Of a stretch of 5,733 nucleotides of DNA, positions 4,470 to 5,733 are shown piece by piece. Below the pieces are notes generated by a model. It saw nothing but the letters and a program-made list of their open reading frames with translations. It did no database searches and was not told the DNA's origin. The stretch is from positions 1 to 5,733 of the forward strand of contig JACMOG010000391.1 in the NCBI GenBank assembly GCA_014378125.1, written 5' to 3'. The position numbers and the translations under genes were made by a program. Position 1 is the first letter of the stretch. The number at the start of each line of letters is the position of its first letter. Source of the DNA: Vitreoscilla sp. GTDB taxonomy: Bacteria > Pseudomonadota > Gammaproteobacteria > Burkholderiales > Burkholderiaceae.

Positions 4470-5672
4470 GTGAACAGAATGAAAAGCGATTGCGTCATCG
4501 CCGGTGGCGGCCCGGCCGGGATGATGATGGGCTTCCTGCTGGCCCGCGCCGGCGTCGACGTGGTGGTGCTGGAGAAGCATGCCGACTTCCTGCGCGACTT
4601 CCGCGGCGACACCATCCACCCGTCCACGCTGGACGTGATACACGAGCTGGGCCTGCTCGACGAGTTCCTGCGCCGGCCGCACGACGAGCTGCGCGACGTG
4701 GCCGTGCGGGTGGGCCAGGAACAGGCGCGGATCGCCGACTTCCGCCACGTGCCCACGCACTGCAAGTTCCTGATGATGATGCCGCAGTGGGAGTTCCTCG
4801 ACTTCATTGCGGGGCACGCCCGCAAGCTGCCGAACTTCCACTTGGTGATGCAGGCCGATGTACGCACGCTGGTCGAGGAGGACGGTCGCGTGACGGGCCT
4901 GGTGGCTCGGACGCCTGACGGCGACCTGGAGGGGCGCGCCGCGCTGGTGGTGGGCGCCGACGGCCGCCACTCGACGATCCGCGAGCAGGCCGGGCTGCGT
5001 CCGCAGGACTTCGGCGCGCCGATGGACGTGCTGTGGATGCGCGTGTCGCGCCGCCCCGACGACCCGCCCGACCTGTTCGGCCAGGTCGACGCCGGCCGCA
5101 TGCTGGTGATGATCGCCCGCAACGACTATTGGCAGTGCGCGCTGCTGATTCCCAAGGGCTCGTTCGACGCGGTGCGCGGGCGCGGCATGGAGGCGCTGCA
5201 CGCGTCCCTCCTGGACCTGTCGCCGTGGTTGTGCGAGCGCGTGCGCGAGCTGGCCGGCTGGGACCAGGTCAAGCTGCTCACCGTCGCGGTCGATCGCCTG
5301 CGCGACTGGGCCCGGCCGGGCCTGCTGTGCATCGGCGATGCGGCGCACGCGATGTCGCCCATCGGCGGCGTGGGAATCAACCTGGCGGTGCAGGATGCCG
5401 TGGCGGCGGCGCGGTTGCTGGCCGGGCCGCTGCGCGCTGGCGTGCCGAGCCTGGCCGATTTGCAGCGCGTGCAACGCCGGCGCGAGTGGCCGGTGCGCGT
5501 GGTGCAGCGCATGCAGATCACGATGCAGGAGCGGCTGATCGCGCCGGTGCTGGCCAGCCGGGGCGCGGTGCGCATGCCCTGGTTCCTGAAGGTGCTGGGC
5601 CGCGTCGCGCTGCTGCGCCGCATCCCCGCATGGGTCATCGGGGTGGGCGTGCGGCGGGAGCGCGTCTCGTGA
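4470..5672 (+). CDS. FAD-dependent monooxygenase (PHBH/UbiH-type aromatic hydroxylase family)
   Basis: A complete 400-aa flavoprotein of the FAD-binding_3 (p-hydroxybenzoate hydroxylase-like) group, which uses NAD(P)H and O2 to hydroxylate aromatic or related substrates. The Rossmann dinucleotide motif is at 9-35: VIAGGGPAG with GGGPAG at 12-17, and the ribose-binding E35 in VVVLEKH. It is followed by RGDTIHPSTLDVIHELGLLDEF (45-66), typical of this subgroup. The NAD(P)H/FAD DG motif is VVGADGRHSTIRE (160-172), and the second FAD motif, GLLCIGDAAHAMSPIGGVGINLAVQDA (284-310), has G289-D290. The last 60 residues are helical and basic (LLRRIPAWVIGVGVRRERVS) and could contact membrane or substrate; there is no export signal. 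The start is GTG by ribosome-site spacing, with ATG at 4479 as alternative. It is transcribed away from the lipoprotein gene and no pathway genes accompany it, so the substrate is unknown. Confidence 0.93.
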   Translation: MNRMKSDCVIAGGGPAGMMMGFLLARAGVDVVVLEKHADFLRDFRGDTIHPSTLDVIHELGLLDEFLRRPHDELRDVAVRVGQEQARIADFRHVPTHCKFLMMMPQWEFLDFIAGHARKLPNFHLVMQADVRTLVEEDGRVTGLVARTPDGDLEGRAALVVGADGRHSTIREQAGLRPQDFGAPMDVLWMRVSRRPDDPPDLFGQVDAGRMLVMIARNDYWQCALLIPKGSFDAVRGRGMEALHASLLDLSPWLCERVRELAGWDQVKLLTVAVDRLRDWARPGLLCIGDAAHAMSPIGGVGINLAVQDAVAAARLLAGPLRAGVPSLADLQRVQRRREWPVRVVQRMQITMQERLIAPVLASRGAVRMPWFLKVLGRVALLRRIPAWVIGVGVRRERVS

Positions 5673-5679
5673 AGCGTGG

Positions 5680-5733
5680 ATCCTGCGACTGCGCGCAGGA
5701 TGACAAGGCAGTCGTCATCCTGCGCGCAGTCGC
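5680..5733. repeat. REPIN-like inverted doublet with perfect 20-bp arms, cut by the window edge
   Basis: Bases 5685-5704 are the exact reverse complement of 5714-5733, separated by 9 nt. The left unit is itself a hairpin: ATCCTGCG (5680-5687) pairs with CGCAGGAT (5694-5701) around a 6-nt loop. So two small palindromic units face each other, as in REP doublets (REPINs). The right unit is truncated; by symmetry the next bases outside the window should be AGGAT. It begins 12 nt after the monooxygenase stop, a usual site for such repeats, and could also act as a strong mRNA 3'-end structure. No T-run is visible. It resembles GTCATCCTGCGC-type interspersed repeats I recall from Xanthomonadales-related genomes (recall, not a search). 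Confidence 0.85.

Noticed and set aside
4272..5474. Very long minus-strand open frame continuing upstream of the lipoprotein through the monooxygenase gene (591 codons in all).
   Set aside because: It is an antisense shadow of the monooxygenase in high-GC DNA. Its translation is His/Arg/Gln-rich and without family motifs; the real lipoprotein signal begins at 4271.

Overview
The window is uniformly GC-rich and gene-dense, with codon use typical of a high-GC proteobacterium. The best guess at the host is a gammaproteobacterium of the Xanthomonadales/Lysobacterales (for example the Rhodanobacteraceae or Xanthomonadaceae). This rests on the pilZ - TatD-family hydrolase order, on the style of the small conserved protein and the MarR protein, and on GTCAT-headed palindromic repeats between genes. 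No ribosomal marker is present, so this is inference. No tRNA, rRNA, CRISPR array, insertion sequence or phage gene is visible.

Left part (1-1850, + strand): the 3' end of pilZ (type IV pilus regulator), then a 74-nt imperfect hairpin, a complete TatD-family metal-dependent hydrolase, and an exported ankyrin-repeat protein. These three genes are co-directional and closely spaced. The ankyrin gene then meets a minus-strand GNAT acetyltransferase tail to tail with only 12 nt between the stop codons.

Middle part (2412-3698): a 293-nt region without a convincing gene (2412-2704) holds a dyad just upstream of the acetyltransferase start and a minus-strand intrinsic-terminator-like hairpin. It leads into a 74-residue soluble, acidic-tailed protein of unknown function (+). 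This is followed by a minus-strand MarR-family regulator that may be translated from a leaderless mRNA. Two tandem minus-strand terminators then separate this regulator from the gene upstream of it.

Right part (3699-5733): a minus-strand OmpA/Pal-type lipoprotein and a plus-strand FAD-dependent monooxygenase diverge from a 198-nt region. That region contains a short AT-rich quasi-palindrome, a good candidate for a shared divergent promoter and operator. The monooxygenase is followed, 12 nt after its stop, by a repeat with perfect 20-bp arms that runs off the window edge. It shares sequence with the hairpin between pilZ and the hydrolase gene.

Taken together this looks like ordinary chromosomal housekeeping and accessory content: pilus control, DNA/RNA hydrolase, envelope lipoprotein, N-acetylation, flavin oxidation and one regulator. 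No dedicated new multi-gene system is evident. The most interesting material is non-coding: the two related inverted repeats, the symmetric divergent promoter, and the orphan minus-strand terminator.
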